Virus record (IMG/VR): IMGVR_UViG_3300045790_001959 | Coordinates: 1 to 30,635 of that record | Direction: 5' to 3' (one strand) | Length of the DNA: 30,635 nucleotides | Source of the DNA: a virus | Shown here: in pieces, positions 22,319 to 29,216 of the stretch | How the letters are laid out: the number at the start of each line of letters is the position of its first letter | Numbering within the stretch: position 1 is the stretch's first letter | The notes under the pieces: generated by a model | Seen by the model: only the letters and a program-made list of their open reading frames with translations | What the model was told of the DNA's origin: nothing | Database searches by the model: none | Translations under genes and position numbers: made by a program

Positions 22319-22542
22319 GGCCCTCGCCGGACAGGGCTCGCCAGGCCACGCAGGACATGATGGACCAGGCGATGGACGAGTACTTAAAAAAAGGAGGTGA
22401 GATCACAATCTACGGCCCAGACGTCTATAAGCGTGAGGGGTACAAGCTTTCAAAAAAGGAAATGGCAGCGGCGTTTGCAAACCAGGCCGCTATACAACGA
22501 AATATCAGGAGGGAAAAGGATGGGAACAAAAACAAAATATAG
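22315..22542 (+). CDS. Small basic protein of unknown function
   Basis: 75 residues if it starts at TTG 22315, which overlaps the previous stop; an ATG at 22357 gives 61. I prefer the longer form because RARQATQDMM just before the internal ATG resembles the start of similar small phage proteins. EYLKKGGEITIYGP is the clearest feature, followed by a Lys/Arg-rich helix. It overlaps the next gene by 23 bases and contains that gene's AGGAGGG ribosome-binding site. Function unknown. Confidence 0.5.
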   Translation: MRPSPDRARQATQDMMDQAMDEYLKKGGEITIYGPDVYKREGYKLSKKEMAAAFANQAAIQRNIRREKDGNKNKI

Positions 22543-22948
22543 CCGGGCTGCTAAAAAAGCAGATGACGTGCGCTTGTTTCTCAAAGCCACACCAGGCGCC
22601 AAGGCGCAAGACGTTAACGCGGCCTTCGACATTAGCATGAGCTACGCACATAAGCTTGTCGCACGCTACGCAACGACAGAGAGCAAGCCGTCAAGCGTAT
22701 GGTGTGACGCCCTGGAGCGTCGAAACGCTCAGAGATCAGATGGTTCGAGCGCGGAGTACTACAAGCTTCCAAAGCACGCCAGTCAGCTACAGCATCTAAT
22801 TTCGCACAAGAACATGAACTCTCAAGTCGGTGAGATCTTTAGGTCTTGCTACCGGTTCGGTGAGGCAAGCCACTCTGATGAGCTCAGGGACGCAAAGAAG
22901 ATAATGTTCTACGCGCAATCGGAGGTCGAGCGGCTCGAAAGCCTTTAA
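22520..22948 (+). CDS. Helix-turn-helix protein with DUF3310-like C-terminus
   Basis: 142 residues from the ATG at 22520, chosen over an upstream frame start at 22397 because AGGAGGG lies just before it. Residues about 20-55 (TPGAKAQDVNAAFDISMSYA) look like a small helix-turn-helix. The C-terminal 60 residues (around MNSQVGEIFRSCYRFGE, then RDAKKIMFYAQSEVERL) follow the pattern of DUF3310, the family of T7 gp1.7-type nucleotide kinases and related phage proteins, usually found alone. The role is uncertain. A strong terminator starts seven bases after the stop, closing this transcription unit. Confidence 0.6.
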   Translation: MGTKTKYSRAAKKADDVRLFLKATPGAKAQDVNAAFDISMSYAHKLVARYATTESKPSSVWCDALERRNAQRSDGSSAEYYKLPKHASQLQHLISHKNMNSQVGEIFRSCYRFGEASHSDELRDAKKIMFYAQSEVERLESL

Positions 22949-22955
22949 GGCTTAG

Positions 22956-22984
22956 AGGCCCCTTCATAGGGGCCTTTTTTTTTG
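22956..22984 (+). terminator. Intrinsic terminator
   Basis: AGGCCCC (22956-22962) and GGGGCCT (22969-22975) form a perfect G+C-rich seven-base stem with a six-base loop, followed by a run of ten T. It ends the plus-strand operon that begins at the Cro-like gene. Confidence 0.9.
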
Positions 22985-23038
22985 CCCAAATTTGTTTCAT
23001 TAACTGAACATTTTTCACACAAGAAACCCTTCATATCG

Positions 23039-23078
23039 ACAACTATAAGTTGTCATAACACCCTTATGTTGATACAAT
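23039..23078 (+). promoter_or_regulatory. Strong promoter overlapped by a perfect operator
   Basis: ACAACTATAAGTTGT (23039-23053), extended by GC pairs on both sides to 17 bases, is the most symmetric operator in the window. Its right arm forms the -35 TTGTCA (23050-23055); after exactly 17 bases comes TACAAT (23073-23078). A bound repressor would cover the -35. The first gene starts at 23107 with AAGGGG as ribosome-binding site. Confidence 0.75.
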
Positions 23079-23106
23079 ATGTCCACACACACAGAAGGGG
23101 CCGAGC

Positions 23107-23427
23107 ATGAGCACAACAAAATCACTTTTACACGCACTGACGCTGCGCTATTTGGCGCCAGCGAAATTAGTAGTAGCAGTTAACCCAGCGCACCAGCGCA
23201 CTGTCACCAAATTTTGTGAGGCTCATCGACGAGTTGACCTAAATGTGGATCTTGCAGCAAAGTACGAGGACGATGACAATCTTAACGCTGCTCACAGACG
23301 GCATTTGCGCGATGAGGAAAAATGGTTCGACGTCGCCAGCGAGCTCGAGTCTGAGCTTCCAAAGCGTGAGCTTGAGAACATATGGAAGAAATTGCCTGAA
23401 CTAGTTTTTGCGGAGGACGTAGCATGA
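23107..23427 (+). CDS. Protein of unknown function, first gene of the repressor-controlled operon
   Basis: 106 residues, helical and highly charged (KYEDDDNLNAAHRRHLRDEE). A basic N-terminal half carries several His residues (NPAHQRTVTKFCEAHRR). No motif or membrane segment is recognised. The stop overlaps the next ATG (ATGA). Because an operator overlaps its promoter, it should be silent in the lysogen and expressed early on induction or infection, so an early takeover function is a reasonable guess. Confidence 0.6.
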   Translation: MSTTKSLLHALTLRYLAPAKLVVAVNPAHQRTVTKFCEAHRRVDLNVDLAAKYEDDDNLNAAHRRHLRDEEKWFDVASELESELPKRELENIWKKLPELVFAEDVA

Positions 23428-23783
23428 GTACACGAGCAACCTACCAAATCACAAGCGGCTTCAGTACAGCAACCCTATACATTCACCACGATGGATACTT
23501 CAAAGGTGCAGCGTCGTACTTCAAAGATACTCTGGACCTTATGCGTATCACTGACCGCCCTCTCCTTCCTTGCTTCTTGTGGGCAAACGAAAGAGCAGAG
23601 CTAACTGATGGACACGAAGCTCATGGCGATACCGAATACCGTTATGACTTAAAGAAAGAAAATGGTATATGGGTAGTTATCGCCGCGAAGCGCAAGTCTC
23701 ATGCCTGCAACACTTTTGAAATGGCATGGTGGGGGACGCTATCTGACTTTGTAAACGAATTTAAATTTCAAGAGGCCGCGTAA
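23424..23783 (+). CDS. Conserved phage-type protein starting STRATYQ
   Basis: 119 residues. The N-terminal MSTRATYQI followed by a beta-rich stretch with LYIHHDGYFKGA is a pattern I recall from small phage and plasmid proteins of unknown function. Aromatic residues and His are frequent (IHHDGYF, WGTLSDF). No catalytic signature can be assigned. It overlaps the upstream gene by four bases. Its stop codon lies in the loop of a stable hairpin (23774-23789), unusual for this operon. Confidence 0.6.
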   Translation: MSTRATYQITSGFSTATLYIHHDGYFKGAASYFKDTLDLMRITDRPLLPCFLWANERAELTDGHEAHGDTEYRYDLKKENGIWVVIAAKRKSHACNTFEMAWWGTLSDFVNEFKFQEAA

Positions 23784-23789
23784 GCGGCC
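23774..23789 (+). other. GNRA-type hairpin spanning a stop codon
   Basis: GGCCGC (23774-23779), loop GTAA (23780-23783) and GCGGCC (23784-23789) form a very stable six-base stem with a GNRA tetraloop. The loop contains the TAA stop of the upstream gene. No T-run follows. Confidence 0.55.
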
Positions 23790-23806
23790 CATAGGGGACA
23801 AGAAGC

Positions 23807-24079
23807 ATGAGTAAATTTGGGTACAAGTTGGTATGCACCAATGGTGAAACCGAGGGCGATGAGGTGATTTTGGTGAAAAAGCAATTGCCTACCGTTGCGA
23901 AATTTCTTCGCGCTGAGTTGAATTGGTCGCTTGCAAGTGCGGCAAACACAATCGACCACACGCCCCACCAACCTGTTTGCTTTGACTATTTCGAGGCGAT
24001 GGGTTTGATGATGGATAAAGGAATTTTTCAGAACAAATACCAAGCACGCAGCAGTTGGCACCTGGCTGAAGCCGATTAG
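23807..24079 (+). CDS. Protein of unknown function
   Basis: 90 residues with an AGGGGAC site upstream. The first 30 residues alternate basic and hydrophobic positions (FGYKLVCTNGETEGDEVILV), and the rest is helical with Trp, Phe and His. It is the last gene of the three-gene unit driven from 23039; an intrinsic terminator begins 22 bases after the stop. No known family is recognised. Confidence 0.6.
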   Translation: MSKFGYKLVCTNGETEGDEVILVKKQLPTVAKFLRAELNWSLASAANTIDHTPHQPVCFDYFEAMGLMMDKGIFQNKYQARSSWHLAEAD

Positions 24080-24101
24080 GTTTGCGAGCCGTTGAGGTAC
24101 C

Positions 24102-24123
24102 AAGGGGCTACGGCCCCTTTTTT
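24102..24123 (+). terminator. Intrinsic terminator
   Basis: AAGGGGC (24102-24108), loop TACG, GCCCCTT (24113-24119) and a T-run to 24123 form a classic terminator closing the 23107-24079 operon. Confidence 0.85.
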
Positions 24124-24189
24124 GTGCGCGGTAAAACCTCCCGTACGTTTTACCGCACGCCAATGTGTGTCGGGTGTGTCGGGGTAACG

Positions 24190-24204
24190 ACAACCTCTGG
24201 TTCA
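24190..24204. promoter_or_regulatory. Degenerate repressor operator
   Basis: ACAACCTCTGGTTCA matches the repressor-promoter operator (12738-12752) in 13 of 15 positions. It lies in the non-coding region next to the GTGTGTCGG repeats, with no obvious promoter at this spot. Confidence 0.45.
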
Positions 24205-24430
24205 CCTTGGCACACTACCCTGGCACGCTACAGCCCTTGTTTTATATACTATTTATTAAATTTAAAAAGAGTGTGTCAAGTGTGACAACCTATAAAGTAA
24301 TCCACACAGAAATGAGAAAACACCCTTGTAATTGAAGGGTATGCGCCCCCACTGGCGCAGCCACAGCCCCCACTCACCCCCCGTGTGGTTTGCTTTATAC
24401 CCTGGCACACACAGAACATCGGAAAAACTT

Positions 24431-24448
24431 AATTAAATCAATGACTTA
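24431..24448 (-). repeat. att-core-like repeat copy B
   Basis: The complement of these 18 bases is identical to 10589-10606 in the attP-like region. It lies 150 bases before the small-terminase start and has the same orientation as copy C. Confidence 0.7.
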
Positions 24449-24598
24449 GGTGTTCAGGGGTCGCTTTACTGTGCCGGGGTGGGCTGGCACGCTGTTTTTC
24501 CCAGATAAATATCAATAAACAATCTGTAATTGTATTCCCTACTTAGTGTTGTATGCGTCATAATGCTTGGCGTAACCCACTGATAACAAAGGGAAAAC

Positions 24599-24976
24599 AT
24601 GGCTCACAATAAAGACATCGACCTCGATGAGCTCTACAACCTGGCAAGAATCGGGCTGACAGAGGAGCAGATCGCCACGTCATTGGGCGTACACCAAAGC
24701 ACCATGACCAGGCGAAAGAAGGATGACGCAGATTTTGCCGAGGCATTAAAGGCGGGAAAGCAGGCTGGTATCACCGCCGTCACGAGCGCGCTGTTCACTG
24801 GCGCCACGAACGACGCCAAGCCCAGCACAGCAGCGCAGATATTCTTCCTGAAGAACAGGGCCCGGTGGACTGACCGCATAGAGACAGAGCACAGCGGCAG
24901 CGTGAGCGTGGATGTGCAACTCGACGCAGCGATCCAAGCATTGAGAGACGCAGGCATTGACCCTTCATCTTTATGA
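24599..24976 (+). CDS. terS: Terminase small subunit
   Basis: 125 residues with AAGGGA before the ATG. The N-terminal 45 residues contain a helix-turn-helix (LARIGLTEEQIATSLGVHQS) of the type used to recognise the packaging site. The segment AAQIFFLKNRARWTDRIETE is a strong small-terminase signature also seen in phBC6A51-like and related families. The length fits. It is expected to assemble as a ring and load the large subunit onto DNA. It is separated from the large subunit by 248 structured bases, and the whole gene is flanked by att-core-like repeats B and C. Confidence 0.85.
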   Translation: MAHNKDIDLDELYNLARIGLTEEQIATSLGVHQSTMTRRKKDDADFAEALKAGKQAGITAVTSALFTGATNDAKPSTAAQIFFLKNRARWTDRIETEHSGSVSVDVQLDAAIQALRDAGIDPSSL

Positions 24977-25032
24977 TTGGGTTATGTCTAATAACCCGGC
25001 ATCACGCTGCGACAATGCCTGTCGGTGTGCAT

Positions 25033-25052
25033 GGTGCAGTTGCTACTGCACC
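25033..25052. repeat. Perfect inverted repeat containing TGCACCA sites
   Basis: GGTGCAGT (25033-25040) and ACTGCACC (25045-25052) form an eight-base stem with loop TGCT. TGGTGCA (25032-25038) and TGCACCA (25047-25053) are the same heptamer as the arm-type repeats of the attP-like region, here in inverted orientation. Confidence 0.55.
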
Positions 25053-25075
25053 ACGGTTTATCGCCTAGAAAAATG

Positions 25076-25097
25076 TCAATGAAATCAATGACTTACG
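25076..25097 (-). repeat. att-core-like repeat copy C
   Basis: The complement matches 10587-10608 in 21 of 22 bases and copy B in 16 of 18. It is 22 bases from the inverted TGCACCA pair, between the two terminase genes. Confidence 0.7.
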
Positions 25098-25138
25098 TCA
25101 CCCAGGGCTGCGAGAACGAAAAAGCTCTACACCCGGCG

Positions 25139-25179
25139 CCCCAGGCGGCTCTTCGCAAATTCGGGACTCCGGCCTGGGG
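25139..25179 (+). other. Hairpin before the large terminase gene
   Basis: CCCCAGGC (25139-25146) pairs with GCCTGGGG (25172-25179) around a 25-base loop. It lies 45 bases before the large-terminase start. No T-run follows. It could be part of a packaging recognition structure or an RNA element; it does not fold as a tRNA that I can recognise. Confidence 0.4.
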
Positions 25180-25224
25180 GAGCTACGGTGGGTATATTCG
25201 GTTACACGTTCGGGCGGCTTTTAT

Positions 25225-26712
25225 ATGACAAAGAGCACTTCAAAAAAAGCGGCTTCAAAAAAAGAGCCCGTTGCTCTAACGGAAGAGCAAGAAAACAAGG
25301 CGGCTGAAATTGCAAAAGCCATCGCCATTGTTAAGGATCATAAAAGAACACACCGAATTGAGTATTTTAAACCGTACCCTTGGCAAGCTAAATTTTATAA
25401 AGCAGGTTTAAAAAACAAGCAACGTCTGCTGATGGCTGCAAACAGAGTAGGCAAAACAGCAAGCATGGCAGTGGAAGTTTCTTTCCATCTCACGGGGGAA
25501 TACCCCGATTGGTGGGAAGGAATAACATTTAACAAGCCTACCGCCATCTGGTGCCTGGGCGTTAGTGGCGAGCAATTGCGCGACGTGGTTGTGAAGGAAC
25601 TTTTCGGAGCCTATTTGGGAGACGGAAAATTTGACGGAAACGGATTAATCACCCAACAGAAAGTGTACCAAGTCACCCCTGCCATGGGCACGCCAAGATT
25701 ACCCCGTGACGTTGCGGTTCGTCACAAGAACGGCAATACATCATTAGTGAGTTTTAAAAGCTATACCCAGGGCCAGCACGTACTCATGGGCTCGAGCCAG
25801 GACTTTATATGGATCGACGAAGAGCCCGTGGACCCTACGATATACCCACAAGTGTTGACAAGAACAGCCACGGGCAACGGTGGTTTAGGCGGCTATGTGA
25901 CCATGACTTTCACGCCAGAGAATGGCGTGACTGAGCTTGTCAGCCAGTTCATGGACAATCGCCAGGACGGACAGTTTTTAGCCAACGCCACCTGGGATGA
26001 CGCAAAGCACCTGGCGGAAGACACCAAAAAGCAGCTACTTGCTGCGATCCCTGAATATCAAAGGGACATGAGAAGCAAAGGAATCCCTGTGCTGGGAGAA
26101 GGCATGGTGTTTGCGCTCAGTGAAGAAGTTATTAAGTGCGAGCCTTTTGAGATCCCTGCCCATTATAAGAAATTGTGCGCCATCGATTTTGGAATAACCC
26201 ACCCCACAACCGTTGTCTGGACGGCGTACAACCCCGATAGCGATACGATTTATGTTTTCGATTGTTATAAGAAAGAGGGGGAAATTCCAGCGGTACACGC
26301 AAGCGCCATAAAGTCCAGAGGAAAAAATATCCCAATGGTTTACCCCCACGATGGGGACGCCACCGAGAAAGGCAGTGGCAGGACGCTTGCAGAAATGTAC
26401 GTTGAAAATGGCGTTCTAATGATAGGCAAGTTTACTAACCCCGACGGCTCAAACTATGTTGAGCCTGGGTTGATGGAAATGTTAGAGCGATTCAGAACGG
26501 GAAGGCTGAAAGTGTTCTCCAACCTCACGCCTTGGTTCGAGGAATTTCGCCGATACCATCGCAAAAAGGGAAAAGTCCACAAAAATTTCGACGATTTAAT
26601 GGACGCCACCCGCTACAGCGCTATCTCCGTCACCAGGTTTGGGCAAAACGAATCAGAGCAGCAGCAACTAACCAACAGAACAGGATATACCTCGAATGAA
26701 TACGATTATTGA
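25225..26712 (+). CDS. terL: Terminase large subunit
   Basis: 495 residues. The ATPase has Walker A-like ANRVGKT (residues 72-78) and Walker B FIWIDEEP (Asp198, Glu199). The C-terminal nuclease begins with AIDFGITHP (Asp321) and includes acidic residues in YPHDGDA (Asp376, Asp378) and FDDLMDATRY. It pumps DNA into the prohead and cuts the concatemer. The length is usual. The ribosome-binding site is poor and its ATG overlaps the stop of a doubtful 67-codon frame, so initiation is unexplained. It overlaps the portal gene by 17 bases. Confidence 0.95.
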   Translation: MTKSTSKKAASKKEPVALTEEQENKAAEIAKAIAIVKDHKRTHRIEYFKPYPWQAKFYKAGLKNKQRLLMAANRVGKTASMAVEVSFHLTGEYPDWWEGITFNKPTAIWCLGVSGEQLRDVVVKELFGAYLGDGKFDGNGLITQQKVYQVTPAMGTPRLPRDVAVRHKNGNTSLVSFKSYTQGQHVLMGSSQDFIWIDEEPVDPTIYPQVLTRTATGNGGLGGYVTMTFTPENGVTELVSQFMDNRQDGQFLANATWDDAKHLAEDTKKQLLAAIPEYQRDMRSKGIPVLGEGMVFALSEEVIKCEPFEIPAHYKKLCAIDFGITHPTTVVWTAYNPDSDTIYVFDCYKKEGEIPAVHASAIKSRGKNIPMVYPHDGDATEKGSGRTLAEMYVENGVLMIGKFTNPDGSNYVEPGLMEMLERFRTGRLKVFSNLTPWFEEFRRYHRKKGKVHKNFDDLMDATRYSAISVTRFGQNESEQQQLTNRTGYTSNEYDY

Positions 26713-28777
26713 TGAAGATGAGTTGCTAACGGTTTTAGAGCGCAACATTGACGCGTCGGACACGTACACCAACAGCGAAGTTGGTGAGCAGCGGGACAAG
26801 GGCCACAAGTATTACTACGGTGCCCCCATGGGGAACGAGGTTCGTGGCCGCTCACATCATGTGAGCATGGACGTATTCGACGCAGTTGAGGCGGTGAAAG
26901 CCATGATGCTGGAGACGTTTAGCGCTGACCGCAACATATGCCGTTTCGACGCTCAGAGCCCTGAAGATGCTATGGGCGCCAGGATGGCTACTGCCTGGAC
27001 GAACTATAACTTCTATAGACAGAACGACGGGTACAAAATTCTAACGGATGTTATTCACGACGCGTTGGTAGCTAAGACCGGAATCGTTAAGCGGTACTGG
27101 AAGTCCGATTATAAGTACGAGGAAATGGAGTTCCAGGGAGTGTCTGAGGACGATTTCAACGTGATGATGTCGAACCCTGAACTAGAGCTCATGGAGATCC
27201 AGGAGGAGATGGTCGAGGGGATGGACGAGCAAACAGGCATGGCGTATAGCCAGATGACGCTGACAGGTACAGCGCGGCGCAGGATTAACACAAGTAAGGT
27301 TTGTGTTGAGACTGTGCAGCCCGAGGATTTTTTGATCAACCCGAGAGCCAAGACTGTTCAAGACTCAGACTTTTGCTCGCACCGAATGGCCCGTACTCGT
27401 GGTGAGCTTTTAAGTGAAGGGTTTGCAGAAGAAGTGGTTGCCAAGCTTGATGAGGAGGACGCGCTCAAGGAGGACGGGTCCATTGGCCGCGACTCTGTGG
27501 ACAGCTTCAGGCATGACCGCCTTGGGTTAGACGATAGCCACGACAGGGTCTATGTCACGCTCTACGAGTCATATATAAAGAGGCACGATCCTGAGCTCAA
27601 CGCGTGCGTTTTTTATAAATGCCTGCACTCTAGGCACACAATGCTGGACACAGAGATCGTGAGCGAGATGCCCTTCCGCACCTTTACGCCCTTCCCGTTA
27701 CCTCACAGATTTTATGGTATGAGCCTGGCCGACGTGCTCGTTGACCTACAGAAGACGATGTCTTCACTAAAACGAGGCGTGGTCGATCATTTGATGCTAA
27801 CCACAACTTCCCGTTGGGTAGCCAACTTGTCATTAGTCAAGAACCCACGCGACCTGTTAGACAACAGGGTCGGTGCGGTTGTTGACGTTATGTCGCCAAA
27901 CCCCGAGAGCGTGGTACGGCCTTTGCCAACCCCGCAGCTTAACGGAAATGTTTACACTGCGATTGAAAATTTCGAGCAGGAGAAAGAGGCTCGATCAGGC
28001 TCCAGCAGGATGAGCCGAGGAATGGACACAACCGCGATAAGCAAACAGAACTCTAGCGACTTGATTAATACGTTCATGAACGCCTCCAACCGACGAATCA
28101 TGGTGATGTGTCGTAATTTTGCTGAAAACTTCCTAAAGCCATTAATGGAGGACATATATCGACTTGGTGTCGAGTATGAAAACGAAGAGAAGATGCTCCA
28201 GCTAGATGGTCGCTTTGTCCCTATAAACCCCGCGATGCTTGGCGACAGAACCGAAATGTCTGTTGCGGTGGCGCTGACCCCTGAAGAGCAGGCCCAAGAA
28301 GCTCAAATGCTTTTGAGTCTAGATCAGCAGTTCACGATGAACCCTCAAGACCCGACACTTGGTGGCTTGTATGGGCAGCAGCAGCGGCACGCGATGATCT
28401 CGAGGGCATTCGAGCTTCTAAACATAAAAGAGGGAGCGGCTTATTTGGTAGACCCAAACGCAGAGGAGTTCCAACAGCAACAACAGCAGCAACAACAACA
28501 GCAAGAAGAAGCCCAGGCGCGTCAGGAAGAAGTAGAGAAATTCCACGCAGGCATGACCGCTCGCCAGGTGGCTGTCTTAGAGGGCCAGTTAGAGCTCGAT
28601 GTAATAAAAGAGCAGAACCGAATGCTCCTGGAGCTCGAAAAGCAAGAGTTTACCGAAGAAGAAAAAGAGGCTCGGCTAAATTTGGACACCGAGAAACTTC
28701 TTCATGACATGGAGATCCAGGAAGCAGAGTTGAAACTGGAGAAAAAACAAAACAGGAACGTATCAATTGGAAACTGA
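26696..28777 (+). CDS. Portal protein, P22-like
   Basis: 693 residues, close to the P22 portal length. The N-terminal part (ALERNIDASD-like helix, then DVFDAVEAVKAMMLETF and GIVKRYWK) and the crown region (FRTFTPFPLPHRFYGMSL, then DLQKTMSSLKRG) follow the head-to-tail connector pattern of P22-type podoviruses. It forms the dodecameric DNA channel and docks the terminase. After residue about 590 comes a run of 11 Gln (28472-28504, mixed CAA/CAG), then a long Glu/Gln/Lys coiled coil that could form the barrel. The Gln run is pure enough to vary in length between isolates. It overlaps terL and the next small gene. Confidence 0.88.
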   Translation: MNTIIDEDELLTVLERNIDASDTYTNSEVGEQRDKGHKYYYGAPMGNEVRGRSHHVSMDVFDAVEAVKAMMLETFSADRNICRFDAQSPEDAMGARMATAWTNYNFYRQNDGYKILTDVIHDALVAKTGIVKRYWKSDYKYEEMEFQGVSEDDFNVMMSNPELELMEIQEEMVEGMDEQTGMAYSQMTLTGTARRRINTSKVCVETVQPEDFLINPRAKTVQDSDFCSHRMARTRGELLSEGFAEEVVAKLDEEDALKEDGSIGRDSVDSFRHDRLGLDDSHDRVYVTLYESYIKRHDPELNACVFYKCLHSRHTMLDTEIVSEMPFRTFTPFPLPHRFYGMSLADVLVDLQKTMSSLKRGVVDHLMLTTTSRWVANLSLVKNPRDLLDNRVGAVVDVMSPNPESVVRPLPTPQLNGNVYTAIENFEQEKEARSGSSRMSRGMDTTAISKQNSSDLINTFMNASNRRIMVMCRNFAENFLKPLMEDIYRLGVEYENEEKMLQLDGRFVPINPAMLGDRTEMSVAVALTPEEQAQEAQMLLSLDQQFTMNPQDPTLGGLYGQQQRHAMISRAFELLNIKEGAAYLVDPNAEEFQQQQQQQQQQQEEAQARQEEVEKFHAGMTARQVAVLEGQLELDVIKEQNRMLLELEKQEFTEEEKEARLNLDTEKLLHDMEIQEAELKLEKKQNRNVSIGN

Positions 28778-28955
28778 TTTACAACGATTCGACAAATTCT
28801 TGAACGGCGCCAAGGCGCGAAAGGCGCCAAAGATTCACAGTAAGCAGGCGCTGAAAGAATACCTGGCTTTTAAGGCGCAGACCTCTGCGCCAGCGGAGCC
28901 ACCCGCCAATAAGGCAAAACCAAAGCAACCTAACGAAAAGGACTTTATCGCATGA
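28767..28955 (+). CDS. Small basic protein between portal and scaffold
   Basis: 62 residues from TTG 28767, the only start available, which overlaps the portal end by 11 bases with AGGA upstream. The product is rich in Lys, Ala and Pro (GAKARKAPKIHSKQALKEYL, then APAEPPANKAKPKQ), which suggests a disordered, DNA- or acid-binding head accessory. The stop overlaps the next ATG (ATGA). Family not recognised. Confidence 0.5.
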   Translation: METDLQRFDKFLNGAKARKAPKIHSKQALKEYLAFKAQTSAPAEPPANKAKPKQPNEKDFIA

Positions 28956-29215
28956 ACGACATTGAGCAAGAAGACATAAACGAAATCGCAACGAAGGCAA
29001 ACGCGGCGCAGATGGCAATCAGCTCCCCGATTTTTAACGAAGCGTTTCAGATGATGAATCAGGGGATCGTCGAACAAATTATTCAAACACCCGCTGAAGC
29101 AACTGTAGAGCGCGAGCGCTTGTACTCGATGTATAAGTCAGGGCAGTTGTTTGTGCAGCAATTTGCCACATTAATAAACAACTTTGAGTTGCGTAAGCAA
29201 CCGACAGGTGAGTAA
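28952..29215 (+). CDS. Small helical head-region protein
   Basis: 87 residues, largely alpha-helical and Gln/Asn-rich (NEAFQMMNQGIVEQIIQTP, then FVQQFATLINNFELR). There is no enzyme motif or membrane segment. It overlaps the upstream gene by four bases and is followed after one base by the scaffold ATG. Proteins at this place in podovirus head operons can be head-assembly accessories; the role here is not known. Confidence 0.55.
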   Translation: MNDIEQEDINEIATKANAAQMAISSPIFNEAFQMMNQGIVEQIIQTPAEATVERERLYSMYKSGQLFVQQFATLINNFELRKQPTGE

Positions 29216-29216
29216 A

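Larger units (their letters stand above)
24124..24598. other. Non-coding repeat- and hairpin-rich region, origin or packaging-site candidate
   Basis: No gene is supported in these 475 bases. They hold a ten-base perfect inverted repeat GCGGTAAAAC/GTTTTACCGC (24128-24137, 24147-24156) and two tandem GTGTGTCGG copies (24165-24182) with a third GTGTGTC at 24271. CTGGCACGCT occurs twice (24220-24229, 24484-24493), with related TGGCACAC at 24208 and 24403. There is a very A+T-rich stretch at 24238-24270 and two further small hairpins (24322-24340, 24342-24359). Iteron-like repeats beside an A+T-rich tract fit a replication origin; position before the small terminase fits a pac or cos site. A weak CATAAT -10 (24559-24564) may serve the packaging genes. 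Confidence 0.5.

Noticed and set aside
24082-24285. 67-codon plus-strand frame after the 23-kb operon
   Set aside because: It reads through an intrinsic terminator, a ten-base palindrome and the repeats; it is better explained as non-coding DNA.
24165-24493. Short direct repeats as a CRISPR array
   Set aside because: The repeats are 7-10 bases, irregularly spaced, with no constant spacers and no cas genes; the Cas4-like fold at 16828 belongs to the DUF2800 replication nuclease.
25098-25200. Possible tRNA in the structured gap before terL
   Set aside because: There is no acceptor/T-loop pattern; the only strong pairing is CCCCAGGC/GCCTGGGG with a 25-base loop.
25025-25228. 67-codon plus-strand frame whose stop overlaps the terL start (ATGA)
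   Set aside because: It covers two hairpins and att-core-like copy C, has no good ribosome-binding site and an unconvincing composition. The ATGA overlap with a poorly initiated terL keeps it possible, but I would not annotate it.
28803-28830. Repeated GGCGCC/GGCGC strings
   Set aside because: They fall within Ala/Lys codons of a small gene and are explained by coding composition.
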